In this document: positions 29,188 to 40,271 of the stretch, piece by piece | Layout of the letters: the number at the start of each line of letters is the position of its first letter | How positions within the stretch are numbered: position 1 is the stretch's first letter | NCBI GenBank assembly: GCA_963580455.1 | Contig: OY756965.1 | Location: 24,650,902-24,714,901, forward strand | Origin: Euonymus europaeus | Taxonomy: Eukaryota; Streptophyta; Magnoliopsida; Celastrales; Celastraceae | Reading direction: 5' to 3' | DNA length: 64,000 nt | Program-made: the position numbers and the translations under genes | The notes under the pieces: model-generated | Database searches by the model: none | Seen by the model: the letters and a program-made list of their open reading frames with translations, nothing else | What the model was told of the DNA's origin: nothing

Positions 29188-31613
29188 TCAATGGGACATA
29201 GAGCCCTGAAGGAGTCCATCACGAATCTGACTAGCAACGTCGCGAACAGCACCAGGTCCATGGGGAATGAAGACAGCTGAGGACTTAGAGGAAGCACCAA
29301 TTTCCTTCATTGTGTCAAAATACTGTGTGACCAGCACCATGTCCATGACATCCTTTGCAGTGGTCCCTGGCACGTTGACTGAGAAGCCTAGCACACTATC
29401 TCTTAAACCATCCACAATTGCTTGTCGCTGACGAGCAATGCCAAGCCCTGAGAGATACTTAGCCTCGGCCTCACCCTCAGCCCGTTTGATTTGCAAAATT
29501 TTCTCAGCTTCTGCCCTTTCATTGGTTGCCAACCTCATTCTTGCAGCTAAAAAAGCCAAAAATCTATTAGAAAAATGCGGAAAACACAACAAATAATACT
29601 TCTTCTCATAATCAAAGAACGAGAGTATTCCAACTGAACAAACAAGATGTAATTCTTTTGATCTATTGACATTTGACATTAATATCATGCTAAATAATGC
29701 ATTAACAATTATACTTATAAACATATCAAAAAATTTATATTTTACATCCATGTATGTGAAAGATAAAGCCCTTTATACCATGTTAAAATGCATCATAGTT
29801 TTATCTTCCAATTTTACAAAAAAAAAAGAGACTAAGATTGGAAGAGCCAAACAAGCATTTAAAATGCTCATGTAGTGGATTTCCACTCTATAAACACATG
29901 GCAAAAGACATTCATAAAAAACCACATTTCTCGAAATGGTAAGCAACTGATAGCCAAACACTGCCGATATCATAAGCAGCAGAGTGTAGTCACAAAACTG
30001 AGACCTTACCAGCATTGATTTCATTCATTGCCCGTTTCACTTGCTCATCTGGTTCTATATCAACAATGAGTGTTTGAACAATCTCAAACCCATATGCAGA
30101 CATAGCCTACGAGAGATAATAGCAGGAATGCATTAAGAATATATATGACACAGATTTCAATATCACAAAGAAAAACCCTGAACTCAACTACATTTAATCT
30201 GATTTCACAATATTTGAATATTACAATATGTCACACAATGGTAATTGGATTACCTTCTCGAGTTCATCTTCCACAGCTTTCGCAATTTCATTTTTTTGTT
30301 CAAATGCAGCATCCAGATTAAGTTTTGGAACACTTGCTCTGATTACTGAAAAGAAATGGAACAGAAAATATTTCATATTCAAGGATTTCTCATAATGCAG
30401 ATGTCCAATGACTGAAGAGAATCAAAACAGAGGAAGATATAGTATAAGTGCACATCCATTTGTATGTGTGTGCATGGGCTACTTGTACACAAAACATGTA
30501 TTGGAAGTCTGAGGGAAAATGCAGTCTGTACCATCAAACACATAGGCCTGAATTTGTGACCTCGTGTTACTCAGTTTGTAGAATGCATCATTTGCCTTGT
30601 GCGCCAGGGCACGATATTGAATCGATGCAACCACATTGACAAATACGTTATCCTGAATCAGCACAAAGATCAAAGTTTTAGCAGTACCAAGGCAACAAAA
30701 AAAGAACACAATATCAGAATTGCCAAACCTGCCTTTCCCATCTATTATTCAAGACTTCAAGTGATAACGATAAATGGTAATCATCTAAACCCGGCATAAA
30801 ACACGAAGCATGGAATAGTCTTTTAAAATAATCATATTGACTGTGAAGCAAAGAGGAAGAATCTAGAGAACCAAAAGTAGGAAGCGAAAAGGAAGACCTA
30901 AAAAGACATGACTTGAAGTAATAAGAAATGACATGGATTCAATAAAAGTTGATGAAAGAATGTCCTAAATATAAATGAATGGCAAAAACAAATACACGTA
31001 GTGGATTTCCTTTGATTTTCTCATAGACTAATGTAGCCCACTCCAAATTTTTAAGATAAAGACTCGGATGATGATGGCAATACATAGACTGTGAAACTTT
31101 AAAGTAAGCCAAGACTGATAATCTCCAACATAACAATACTTCATGTTTTTTCTCTATCATAATGCCAATATGGGTTCGAGAGACAAGAATGCTGCCAGTC
31201 GTTCCCTCTACATTGCTACTTCCCCTAGTTAGCAAAATGGTGCAAGCCTCCTACTTTGAAAAGAAAGAAATATCGGGATTTCATTTTTAACAAATGCTCT
31301 ATAAACTACACGATTAAGATACCTTAATCAAACAGTAAAAGGAGAACAAGTAATATAGAAGTGCAATCCAGGCCACAATATAAGCACAGATCTTAAACTA
31401 TCACAAAAAGGAATACTGACACACCTTTGTCTTGGTCTCACATTTCACATCCAACTGCTGCAACCTTAGTGACAGATGGCCTGCAAGCTGGCTGCCAAGA
31501 AACCAAGGGAGGCAATGGCATCCAGGCTCAAGAACTTCTTCAAACTTACCAAATCGCTCCTTGATAGCAACATTTGACTGGTCAACTTGAATACAACAAA
31601 ACAGATTTCCCAT
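29188..31613 (-). CDS. HIR: Hypersensitive-induced reaction protein (SPFH/prohibitin domain)
   Basis: Exons 31613-31425, 30652-30532, 30345-30254, 30106-30010 and 29546-29188 give 285 residues, the usual HIR length (about 286). The protein begins [19 protein letters not shown], with a myristoylation-type Gly2 and neighbouring Cys for palmitoylation. The SPFH/band-7 domain fills about residues 5-190 ([52 protein letters not shown]). A charged helical region follows ([20 protein letters not shown]), then the family tail [14 protein letters not shown] proteins oligomerise in plasma-membrane microdomains and associate with resistance proteins such as RPS2 in Arabidopsis. Exon 1 is separated from exon 2 by about 770 bases, and the leader probably has a further intron reaching to about 32770. 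No defect is seen. Confidence 0.96.
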
Positions 31614-33105
31614 CTAGTTTACTGTTTTACACTGTCAGAAACATCCGCAAAACAATTTAGCACTCAGCAAGAAAAGAGAAAAATAAAAATAGCAGGAGTT
31701 TATGCTCTATAATTTTTAGCATAAAATCAATGGAATCCCATGAACAGGACTTGCAAGAATGACAAAGACAAGCATGTACATGTCCCTGTACCATACATAC
31801 ATACATACATAGAGGGAGACAGAGAGCATCTAATAGTTAAAAGAGGCAAAACTAGTTTCTTCCTTACTATGAGAAGATAGTTTTACAGATTTTTACAGGC
31901 ATTAGTAGACTAATACATTCTGATCCTAAATAGATAGACTTCCTATCAACAAATCCAAAAACCATAAGAATTTACTCATCAACATAGAAGAAAAAGAGAG
32001 ACTTTGACTTATCCGAGACTGTTTACACATCTTAATATCACAATTCTCGAATTGGGTGGTAACTCAATTCGAGTTGAACAGATCACCCCATCACATATAC
32101 CGTACCATAAAACAACTGCTTGATTTTGAATTTCTATTCAACCCAGATGCGAAGACTGAATTAGATAGACAGAGAGACTTACAGGGTAATAAAGAAACAG
32201 CAGATCGTATGAGCAGAGATAAGGAGTAAGAAAAACCCAATAACAGATTTATATAGACTACAAAGTTTACTCGCCACAACCAATCAGAAATTAGAGTTCA
32301 TGGACATCAAAGTATCAGTCCCTGAGCTGTATCGTGTGCGGACATGAATAACAATACAAAGTCTGTAAAGGGCCCATCCGATGAAAACAACATTAATAAT
32401 AGGAGAATACAAAGATATTCGTAAAAATATTATATATAATCTCCAGAGGAATACATCGTCTATTACCAAATCATGCTCGAAGCTGTCAGGATAAGCATCA
32501 GAGAATTAGAAAAAAACAAAAAGGGGGTTTGCAGAAACAGAAAGACAACCAAACGAAGACTCTGTCCAAGGTCAATGTCTTGCTGTCTAATAGGGTGTGG
32601 TTAATCTTCGTTGTAATCAATGGGAAACGAAAACGAAATTCTTTGTGGAAAAACCCGGTCTAAAGATTCCAAAACAAAATATTTTTATTAAAATTTAAAC
32701 GAAATGACAGAGAAATTTATTTTTCTCTGAATGGATTGGTTTCGGGATCCTTTTGTACAAAAGAAAGACGTACCTAAAAAAAGAATGCAGTGCGGAAAAC
32801 GAAAATGGGAAGATAAAACTCATATATAATAATGGCATCTGGGCCACCCAAGTCGCCTTCGGAAGAAGTGGGTAGATAATATTGCTCGTGTTTTGATGGA
32901 TAGAGTTCCCTCCTCCATTAATCCTTTGATCTCCGCTGATTGTAATTTTGGCCGTTCTGGAATGAATTTCATTTGCTTCGAGAAATTAAAAAAAATAAAA
33001 ATCGCCTTCGGAAGAAGTGGGAACGGCACGCAGGTCAACGGGTAAAGGACGAATAAGATTTTAATAGCATGGACTAGTTTAAAAATATTTTTTAAACAAA
33101 AATTA
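31614..33105. other. HIR leader/promoter region
   Basis: This is upstream of the minus-strand HIR start. It includes a short CATA repeat near 31791-31812. A possible leader-exon donor (CTTTTTTTAG|GTACG in minus orientation) is near 32770. No other coding sequence is supported. Confidence 0.45.
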
Positions 33106-33370
33106 AGGCTATGCTTGGGAGAAAGGTTGGGAGGTGTTGGGTTGAGAGGGGTTGGGAGGGATAGAGTTGGGAGGTGTTGGGTTGGGAGGGGTTCATAAAA
33201 GTGAACCCTTAATTAATAGAAAGGTGTTGAGAGGGGTTGGGAGCCTTTAATGTGAGTGAACACCTTCCAACCACTTAAAATGAGGGGTTGGGAAAAGGGA
33301 TGTTGGGAGGTGTTCGCGCCAAGTAAGGGTTCGGAGGGGTTCGCTTGTTCACCTCTCCCAAGCAATGCCT
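33106..33370. mobile_element. G-rich MITE with terminal inverted repeats
   Basis: The left end AGGCTATGCTTGGGAGA pairs with the right end, whose reverse complement reads AGGCATTGCTTGGGAGA. The 265-base body is full of GTTGGGAGG and GTTGGGTTGGGAGG variants on the plus strand, with inverted forms further right (AACACCTTCCAACCAC). The target duplication is not clear. It is a non-autonomous DNA transposon by structure; the superfamily is not assigned. Confidence 0.75.
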
Positions 33371-34112
33371 AAATTTAATACGATTGAAAATTAAATATTT
33401 CGAATTCATATTTGACGCTTTTATGGAGAGTGAATCAAACTCGTGTTTGAATTGAAATTGAGATACTGATGCAAGTTCTTCCTTTCTGAATCAGATAGAT
33501 TCATACCTGAAAGAGGTTGACGATAAATTTTTTCAAAACTGATTATTTGTTCCTTTGTGAGAGGTGTTCCAAGAATGTCTATGATCAAGTAAATAGCTCT
33601 ACGAACGAATGGATAGGATCGGATCGAATTGGAAAATGGAAAGATTTGAATATGTCAGACTTCTCTCATGGTATAATCCTCTTCCCGCTGAGCTCCGTTT
33701 CTCCTTAGTCCACAAAGACAAAATTAGGACTGATGCCAACAGTTCATCACAAATGTGTACCAAGTCAGTACATTGCTGTCAGCAGCTCAAAGTCAGAAAG
33801 GAATCATCAGCCGCTTGATTATATTATCCTACAACTGATTAAAAAAAAAGAACACTACTACACATTTATGATTTTCTAAATTTTTTGAAGATATTTTAGT
33901 GCACTTAATACACGATTGTTGGAGGACCCCTAAAAATTGCACTAGTCCTCCCCCAATTTCCTACCACTCGCGTCCTTATCGGGAGAGATAGTAGTTGTGT
34001 ACCTGATAAACACTATGATAATGTCAAAATCGCACATTCGAATTAGACAATTATTAGTAAAGTTAGACTTATTATTGTTGAGTTGAATGACCTGTATTAT
34101 TTAAGTTAGGAG

Positions 34113-34584
34113 GAGGGATGAAATAGGGTCAGGTTGAGTCGGGCGTTGTCAAGCCCTAGGCTCAACCCTTTTATTTGAAGGTGAGCTGGAGCTCGGCCCG
34201 AGTCCTATAAAGCCTCAAATGACCGAGCTCAAGCTCGGCTCGTTTTAAAATTTTAGGGTCAGGGGCTCAGCCTGTTTTTGATATATACATATATCAAACG
34301 TATATATTGTTATACAATATATACATATACACATACTGAATTATTAGTACACACAAATATATATGTGTGTGTATTTTATAAATACATATATTGATATACC
34401 AATGTATATTATAATTTATATGTATTATATATAGGCCTACAACTTTAGGATCGGGATTCTTCAAGTCCGGGCTCGGCCTTAAACCCCAAACAAGGTCAAT
34501 ATCAAGCCCAAACTCAACTTTTTTCCTTTACGAGCCGAGCTCGGGTAAGGTCTCAAATGGGCAACCAACCCATTTTCATCCCTA
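34113..34584. mobile_element. hAT-like MITE with 8-bp target duplication
   Basis: The ends are imperfect inverted repeats: left GAGGGATGAAATAGGGT, right (reverse complement) TAGGGATGAAAATGGGT. Flanks are GTTAGGAG (34105-34112) and GTTCGGAG (34585-34592), an 8-base duplication with one mismatch, as expected for hAT elements. The interior has long inverted GAGCTCGGC-type arms around an AT-rich ATATAC centre. It has no coding capacity. Confidence 0.82.
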
Positions 34585-35199
34585 GTTCGGAGGAACTCTA
34601 AAGCATTTTAAGGACCCGCTTCGACGCTTAATTCAATATGATAGTTCGCTGTTAGGAGGGCTCAATCTTAGAGAGCTATCTCATTTTGAGAAAAATTAGC
34701 GCAATATGTAATTAAAATTTTACAATTGTGAGCAAGGCTCTTTTTATGGCTGTTACGAAATTTATAGGTCTATGAGGAGTTGAACTCTTTTTTTTTTTTT
34801 TAATCTGAGTGTCTTTGTTGAAATTATAATCCTATTGAGTCTCTACTTCTCATGAAAGTATGACTCTTGAGATCTATGTTTTCTTGTAGGAAACTGGATC
34901 CTGTTGGGATAAGGAATGCACCAAATCAATCGATCTACATGTAAATCGATCGAGGTGTACATCATACGAGATGACCAAGGTGATCAAATAAGGACCAATG
35001 ATCGAGCTATCATGCGACGTGCACTTCCGAGGCAAAGGATGTGCGTCTTCTTAAGAGGAACACTCAATCATGACTCGAGCTAACCAAGGCGGATGATGTG
35101 GAGCATCCGAGGTGGATGGCAACACATGTCATCTTCTTATTGGTTAGAATATGTTTATACTATCACACCCGATTAGAAAACTAGTTCGCTCTAGAGATG

Positions 35200-35550
35200 A
35201 CCAAATTATGTCTAATCTAATAATTGATATGTTTGACTCGAATTAAATCAAATTTTGACATAAGTTATATTTTTAAAATTTAAGTCCAAATAAAAAGATT
35301 TTTTCAGTTTAAAATTGGGTTCGTGTCCAAATATAGAAAATATTATCTGATTTAGTTGTTCAAACTCTAACCTGAATTAAATTATTACCAATTTTAAATC
35401 AATCTATATATAATTAATTAAGTACATTCGAAAATTAAAATCAATTAAAATTTAAACATATAAATATCCCATAAACACTTATACCGAGTCAGCCTACTCT
35501 AACCCAAACCCGACTCCGTGTATATAGGTAAAATAGGTGCGAATCCAGAT
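35200..35550. repeat. Dispersed repeat related to the HSP20-intron repeat
   Basis: Resembles 21300-21610 by shared phrases (GTTCGTGTCCAAA; GATTTAGTTGT; AACCCAAACCCGAC). The sequence before it (34885-35165) is a less AT-rich block that I cannot classify. Confidence 0.45.
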
Positions 35551-35737
35551 CCATGATTTGTATGGTATTCGATCGGACGCAGATTCGTAAATATCCCAGA
35601 TAAAGCGATAAACAATTTGATTGGTAGACGTCACGCCATAATAAGATTACATTGAACATCCGACGTGGCAGTTTTCATGACCAAGAAATAATTCCTAGAG
35701 AGAAAACCTGTAGAAAAAAATCATTAGTTTTGCATCA

Positions 35738-36411
35738 ATGGCCGCTATCAGTACCGCATCTCCAGCTGCTTATCTTGGAAGCCTCCATCGCACCGACTTC
35801 CTTTCCGCACAGCCTCGCTTCGTACGCTCAATTCCGGCGAGAAATGGTTTCACCGTAGTCTCCATGGCAGCCAAAAAGAAGGTAATTAATTAATTAATTC
35901 TCTCAGTTGCTCAAAAGTTGTAGAAAGGGAGCTGATTTCGGTGCGTCTGGTGATGTTAAAATTTCAGGTAGACAAATACGACCAGAAGTGGAAGAAAGAG
36001 TGGTACGGGGCGGGGATTTTCTACGAAGGCAGCGAAGAAGTCGACGTCGACGTGTTCAAGATTCTGGAGAAGCGGAAGGTGCTGAGCACAGTTGAGAAGG
36101 CTGGGCTTTTGTCAAAGGCCGAGGATTTGGGCCTGACTTTATCTTCTTTGGAGAAACTCGGCCTGTTTTCCAAGGCCGAGGACCTGGGCCTGCTAAGTCT
36201 GCTTGAGAAGGCAGCAGGCGTGTCTCCATCCACTCTGGCATCGGCGGCGCTGCCGGCAGTGGTGGCGGCTTTGGCCGCGATTGTGGTGATTCCTGATGAC
36301 TCGGTGGGCCTGGTGGTGTTGCAGGCTTTGGTGTCGGGGGTGTTTGGGATTGGTGCTGCTGGACTCTTAATTGGTTCTGTTCTGTTGGGTGATTTGCAGG
36401 AAGCAGATTGA
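35738..36411 (+). CDS. RIQ2-like: RIQ-type thylakoid protein (DUF1118), chloroplastic
   Basis: Exons 35738-35881 and 35968-36411 give 195 residues. A transit peptide of about 43 residues (MAAISTASPAAYLGSLHRTD...) ends near VVSMAAKKK. The mature part has the repeat-like signature VLSTVEKAGLLSKAEDLG / SLEKLGLFSKAEDLGLLS and then two hydrophobic segments (about 135-155 and 163-190), so two membrane helices are likely. This matches the RIQ1/RIQ2 family, grana proteins that in Arabidopsis affect thylakoid stacking and non-photochemical quenching. Alternative upstream ATG codons near 35652 lie in another frame and are not used. Its place after QKY agrees with Arabidopsis RIQ2 (At1g74730, from memory). 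Confidence 0.92.
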
Positions 36412-38531
36412 TTTTTTTATCAATTCAAGTTTAATTTTGCTGCATGGAATATCAGAATGCTGTATATTGTTTTATGGAGGAAGTAAATCATAAAAAATTT
36501 TGTTTTTTGTTTTTTATTATTTTTTATAACTGAGAACAAAATATTAATGCCAAAGACGGTTTTAAATAGTTAGTTTCATCAGACCAAAATTTACCTACCA
36601 CGGCTTGCAGATCTTAAGAAGTTTGATATAATCAAATTTAATTGAAACATTTGTGTCTGAGAATGTTTGGGAATATGTTTGACGGGTATAAACTGTACAA
36701 ACGCATAAAATGTATTTTTGTAATCAATTCATAATTTGTAATATTATCAATGACTTTTATCCCATTAGACGGGGGATAATAAGGCATCAATATAATTGAA
36801 ATAATTTTGTAATAATATTATTAAAACGTGATTTCTTTATTTGGAAATAAATTATAATTAACATTTTTATTTTTTGCTGAAGAAAAAAAAACTCATTAAG
36901 AAGGCATATTAACAGTTGCATAAGCCACAAGGTGTAATCAGTTGAGAAAACTCATCAATTAAAAAAACATATTGGAAAGATGATTGAGATAACTTAGCTA
37001 AGTAATGAGCCAAAAAATTGGCCAATCTCTTAATATGATCGAAAGAGATATAAATACACTTGCCTAAGCCTGAAAATTTTCAAGGATGACACCACAATGA
37101 TATAATGTATAATACGAAGCTTCGAGGGTATAAATCACCTTTCTAAGAGGTATAATATATGACAATACAAACTAATATTTATAATTTGAAAAACTCTGTG
37201 GGAAGAGCTTGTTATTGTAAATTGTGATCTGGTATGAGAATATTCTATCGTTTTTGTTTTTGTCTCCAAGACTGAAGTTGGCATCATCGGCCCATTAGAC
37301 TCGTTAGACTTTTGCCCTCTTTGAGTTCGCCTAAATATAAACGAAACAGATGGGCTGGTGATGGGCCCAGGTCATGATCCTGGGTCAAGCCCATGATTAA
37401 CACCCGTGGCCCGGTACATTATATGCTATCTACCCTTTAGACTCCAATTAGCCCATACAGGAAATGAAACAACTTTTAAAAATTTCATAAAATAACAAAT
37501 AACTAGAAGTATGAATCATGATCTTTTTTTTGATGGAAATGAATCATGATCTAATGGTGGAAATTCAACTAATTGGAGGGTATCCGACCCATGACTGTTG
37601 AGAATTCAAAGCAATTTGAAAAGATGACAGGGCAATGTCCACGTGGATGTTGAGAATAGGATTGGAGAGAGGAGACACGACAGAGCAGAGAAGGGTGAAG
37701 AACCTATGGACTATGGAGTGTGCACGACGAGTCGGTGTCTGTCTGTCTGGTTTCTTACATGTAGCTCGAAAGCAAGCAACTTGTTTGCAATTGATTTTCT
37801 GTTTGTGAGTTCACTGTCTTCCTATAAGTTGACCCCAGAGCCAATTGGAGACCTGTAAAATGAAACAAAAGGAAAATCTCAAATACCACAAATTTTTTTA
37901 ACCGAAAATGATCTGATCTATCTGCTCTTCGAACAATTGAGTAGATCTAAACTCAAATCACAAATCAACGCACACCATTCCAACAAAATAAATAAACGGT
38001 GGTGCTAGTCATCCGTAAACAAAATATCCCAAAGTCTTCATAATCTTATATGACAGCATATATGTGACAAAATTTGGAGACAAATTTAGGATTCAAAATT
38101 TAAATTTATGGATAATGTTTATATTAAGACACTTTTGGGATGTTTTTTGTTGAGATACCTAACATTTTCGATAAATAAATCGATGCCCAAACCCGAAACT
38201 CATACTATAAACTCCACATGTGAGACAAAGCCGTACCACTGAAATTTTTTCCAAAGAGTTTATACCGGAATGTCGCATTTGCTATAAAACAATTTATTGC
38301 TATTTTTATAACTTTTTAGTAAACTTAAATATACAATTTTCATATTATTTTTTTGATATAAATTTTACTTTTTTAAAAAAATGGAATGAAATATTGGAGA
38401 GGAGAAATTATAGGGTCCACGCCCACAAGAAAAACCTTATAATTCCCAGTCAGTTTTTGTGAAAACATACAGAAAAAGAAAGAGAACTTCGAGAGAAGGA
38501 GATCGATCGGGATTAGCTGGAGGTGTGCAGT
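36412..38531. other. Intergenic region between RIQ-like and HD-Zip genes
   Basis: AT-rich DNA without recognisable ORFs. The transcribed leader of the HD-Zip gene probably begins in the last 100 bases. Short open frames at 37643-37858 and 38220-38462 match nothing known. Confidence 0.45.
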
Positions 38532-38552
38532 ATGAATGCACAGGAGAAGTGA
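38532..38552 (+). promoter_or_regulatory. Short uORF (6 codons) in HD-Zip leader
   Basis: ATG AAT GCA CAG GAG AAG TGA lies in the probable 5' leader of the HD-Zip gene, before the longer uORF. Very short uORFs of this kind mainly affect scanning. Confidence 0.4.
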
Positions 38553-38598
38553 AACTGATTTTGAGTAGTCGTCTCTGAAGTTTCTCTTCTTCTGAGTG

Positions 38599-38679
38599 AT
38601 GGGTGAGATCTGCCGATGCTCCCACACTTCTCACATCACCCAAATCATCATCACCAGCTTTTTCCGTCACAAAGCTTGA
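38599..38679 (+). CDS. CPuORF33-like: Upstream ORF of HD-Zip I gene, likely conserved-peptide uORF
   Basis: A 26-codon frame starting MGEICRCSH and ending FFRHKA lies 84 bases before the main ATG. Arabidopsis ATHB1 (HAT5) is known to carry a conserved-peptide uORF (CPuORF33) that represses translation of the main frame. The gene below is an ATHB1-type HD-Zip, so this uORF is the natural counterpart. I do not recall the Arabidopsis peptide well enough to compare residues, so conservation is inferred from gene type and position. Two tiny uORFs follow at 38701-38712 and 38712-38723. Confidence 0.65.
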   Translation: MGEICRCSHTSHITQIIITSFFRHKA

Positions 38680-38762
38680 ATATTTTATTTAGGAGATCGT
38701 ATGTCTGTTTGATGGCAGCTTGAGAATCGATTATTCTTTTCAGCCTGTGGATTTAACTGTAG

Positions 38763-40271
38763 ATGGCGGCTGCTGGCGGAGGTGGTGGTGTTGGTAGTTC
38801 TGGTTCCGATCTGTCTGTTTTGATTACAACCAAAATGAGTCCCGGTCCTTCTCAGCCTCTCGATGCCTTTTTCGGTTCTGCCCATTCTCCTTTTCTCGGT
38901 ATGAAAACACCCTTCTTTCTTCATATTCATTTTCAATCTGTGTGTGTTTATAAAAAAAATAAAAATCTATTTGTGTTGCTGAATATGTTTACTGTGTTGT
39001 GGACTTTTGTGTTTCTCGAGATCATGCCTTCTCATCTGATTGAAGTAATCGATACAACAGTAAAACAATTGTGTGATTTATATTTCTTTTGATTGATTTG
39101 TTTTTGGTAACTTCTCATCCATCTTCCACTGATTTAGTTTACCCACTCCATTGCACTGATTTTGCCTATTTGTTTCCATTTCTGGGGTTTGCTATTTGTG
39201 TAAATTCATGTGCAAAATACAGGATGCAATCAGGGTGGATAGAGAAGTTCTTTCATCTTTGCAGCCTTGTGAATCACTGTTTTCATGAATTCCCTGGTTG
39301 GGATCGGAACCAATGAACCCTTACTTATGCTATAATCATATTTCAGGCCCAAGATCAATGGTTAGCTTTCAAGATGTTGCAGAGAACAGATCCCCCAAGT
39401 CATTCTATGGCCCGTATGATTTCAGGGAAAATGGAGATGAAGAATGGGACGACTACTTTCATCAACCAGAGAAGAAGAGGCGGCTTAGTGTAGATCAAGT
39501 CCAGTTTCTAGAGAAAAGTTTCAATTTGGAGAACAAGCTTGAACCTGAAAGGAAAGTTCAGCTTGCAAAGGACCTTGGCTTGCAGCCTCGTCAGATTGCG
39601 ATCTGGTTTCAAAACCGTCGCGCAAGGTGTAAGTCGAAACAGCTTGAGAAGGATTTTGATGCATTGCAAGATAGCTATAACGGCCTCAAGGCCGAGTATG
39701 ACAGCCTTTTAAACGCGAAGGATAAGCTAAAAGCTGAGGTATTCGCAATTTACAATTGACTGCTTGTGCTCCAATTGTTGTTGTTGTTGTTTTGTAAAAA
39801 AAATTCATCATCTTTTGCCCGTCTTAGGTTAACAACCTCACAGGGAAGCTGCTTCTGAAAGAAAAAGATACGGGTAATGCAGAATCATCTGAATTGAATG
39901 ACTTATCTACACAGCAACCACAAAATCCTATTTCCGATTTGGTTTCGGAGGGTGAAGTATCCAAAATTTCAGCCGTGGCTATTACAAATGAAGACATTAG
40001 TTCAGCCAAAAGTGATACATTTGATTCAGACAGCCCACATTATAACGACGGGATTCATTCTTCACTCATAGAGACTGGTGGTCCGTCAAATGTCTTTGAA
40101 CTGGAGCATTCAGATTCATCGCAGGATGAGGAAGAGAACTTTGGCAAGAGCATGTTGCTTCCACAAATTTTTCCAAAACTCGAAGACATTGACTACTCTG
40201 ACTCACCAGAAAATCCATGCAACTTTGGATTCCCTGTTGAAGATCATGCCTTATGGTGCTGGTCTTACTAG
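38763..40271 (+). CDS. HAT5-like: HD-Zip class I transcription factor (HAT5/ATHB1 type)
   Basis: Exons 38763-38898, 39347-39738 and 39828-40271 give 323 residues. The N-terminus has the clade motif SPFLGPRSMVSFQDV. The homeodomain covers about 88-143 (EKKRRLSVDQVQFLEKSFNL, LQPRQIAIWFQNRRAR) and runs straight into a leucine zipper with six heptad leucines (LEKDFDA, LQDSYNG, LKAEYDS, LLNAKDK, LKAEVNN, LTGKLLL). The acidic C-terminal half ends HALWCWSY, comparable to the aromatic activation motif (FWGWP-like) of ATHB1. Class I members bind CAAT(A/T)ATTG pseudopalindromes as dimers. Odd point: the usual RRARWKTKQLEKDY is RRARCKSKQLEKDF here, so a nearly invariant Trp is Cys140 (TGT for TGG). Otherwise intact. 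The uORFs in the leader suggest translational control. Confidence 0.93.

Noticed and set aside
35652..35858. Open frame starting before the RIQ-like gene
   Set aside because: Different frame from the transit peptide and no match; the ATG at 35738 with phase-consistent splicing gives the family protein.
37643..37858. 71-codon frame in the RIQ/HD-Zip gap
   Set aside because: No family match and no supporting splice or promoter evidence.
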